DNA of 14,818 nt, from contig SFPC01000045.1 of assembly GCA_004552195.1 (NCBI GenBank), positions 1 through 14,818 on the forward strand, given 5' to 3'. The notes beneath the pieces were generated by a model, which saw only the letters and a program-made list of their open reading frames with translations, searched no databases and was not told where the DNA came from. This DNA is from Bacteroidales bacterium (lineage in GTDB: Bacteria > Bacteroidota > Bacteroidia > Bacteroidales > Bacteroidaceae). This document shows, piece by piece, positions 14,489 to 14,818 of the stretch (positions are counted from its first letter, which is position 1; each line of letters opens with the position of its first letter). The position numbers and the translations under genes were made by a program.

Positions 14489-14518
14489 GGGAATGCGTCA
14501 TCTGACGACTCATTTCCC
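14489..14518 (+). promoter_or_regulatory. 5'-leader hairpin of the last gene
   Basis: GGGAATG pairs with CATTTCCC with one bulged T, and inside it CGTCA pairs with TGACG, leaving an apical TC and a few unpaired bases on the right side. It lies about 20 nt after the predicted transcription start. Its position, not its sequence, resembles the hairpin in the leader of the 573-residue gene. Confidence 0.45.
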
Positions 14519-14611
14519 GCTTAAAACTTGCTCCGATGCCAAACCTGTCGGACATAGCCTTGTTTTCCATTCTCACAGAAATACATTCTTTTATTAAATT
14601 TTATTACAAAC

Positions 14612-14818
14612 ATGAAGAAATCTACTTTCATTCTGTCGTTACTCCTTGCTTTTCTGGGCGTAACGGCAACGGCGCAGACGTACACGGGAAATGCCGTATC
14701 TGCAGCCGAACTCACCAACTGTGTGAAAAGCGTGGATCAAATCAATCCTGACAGCTATTACGTGCTCTATTGTAAGGGCCGTGGTGGCAGGTACGTAATG
14801 CTCGATCCCTCCGACCGC
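14612..14818 (+). CDS. Secreted protein, 3'-truncated by the window edge; probable relative of the 573-residue protein
   Basis: The ATG at 14612 opens a frame that stays open to the edge (69 codons). It encodes a signal peptide MKKSTFILSLLLAFLGVTAT with cleavage after AQ, then TYTGNAVSAAELTNCVKSVD and SYYVLYCKGRGGRYVMLDP. The segment from SVDQI to RYV resembles the start of the second repeat of the 573-residue protein (SLEEFVDGQKVLIAN...GNRGYLYE): a short amphipathic stretch, a hydrophobic strand, then a glycine/arginine turn and a tyrosine. The shared promoter block supports kinship. A competing frame starting at 14536 lacks a signal peptide and begins within the leader, so it is less likely. 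Length, domain number and C-terminal tail lie beyond the window. Confidence 0.7.
   Translation, partial: MKKSTFILSLLLAFLGVTATAQTYTGNAVSAAELTNCVKSVDQINPDSYYVLYCKGRGGRYVMLDPSDR

Noticed and set aside
14536..14751. 71-codon open frame on the + strand
   Set aside because: It starts inside the leader and overlaps the frame from 14612, which has a signal peptide and promoter-consistent spacing.
1..14818. tRNA, rRNA, transposase or integrase genes
   Set aside because: None of their characteristic sequences or protein motifs was seen on either strand.

Overview
The window reads as a fragment of a Bacteroidales chromosome, most likely Prevotellaceae. Pointers are the Bacteroidota -7 promoter box (TAnnTTTG), AT-rich leaders without Shine-Dalgarno sites, signal peptides ending in A-Q, an exported protein ending in the GRRV...GGLYIQNGKK type of C-terminal sorting tail, a GH92 mannosidase, and a short MKKTY...P...QMLAAS peptide. 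All intact genes lie on the + strand. Family names come from reading motifs by eye; no database search was possible.

Layout. Positions 1-205 are a perfect fold-back: 1-79 is the reverse complement of 127-205, so the contig begins with an inverted copy of the gene it then enters. That gene (127-852) is a 5'-truncated extended SDR of the RmlD-like sugar-nucleotide reductase type. An 855-bp non-coding stretch follows (853-1707), with degenerate TGTGAAGG repeats, a short alternating purine-pyrimidine tract, one copy of a palindromic AGTCC/GGACT repeat, and the promoter and leader of a 573-residue secreted protein (1708-3429) built from two tandem domains plus a C-terminal tail. A 61-residue peptide gene (3467-3652) and a strong terminator-like palindrome close that unit.

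The centre (4201-11733) looks like one six-gene operon whose products all carry a Sec signal or membrane anchors: an LPP20-like protein, a CHASE2 membrane protein with no output domain, a FecR-like/transglutaminase-like cysteine hydrolase, a DUF4384-like protein, a predicted outer-membrane barrel, and a caspase-like (C14) peptidase with BspA-type leucine-rich repeats. A sensor-type domain, two cysteine-hydrolase folds and accessory domains in one exported operon suggest an envelope sensing/proteolysis system. This is the main candidate for an undescribed system; its function is inference.

A 27-bp-arm inverted repeat separates this operon from a GH92 alpha-mannosidase gene (11876-14038). After another AGTCC/GGACT palindrome and a pyrimidine-rich gap, the window ends in a second secreted-protein gene (14612 to the edge). 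Its promoter shares a 35-bp A/T-rich block ending in seven C, at the same distance from the -7 box, with the promoter of the 573-residue protein. The two genes therefore look like paralogous members of one regulon.
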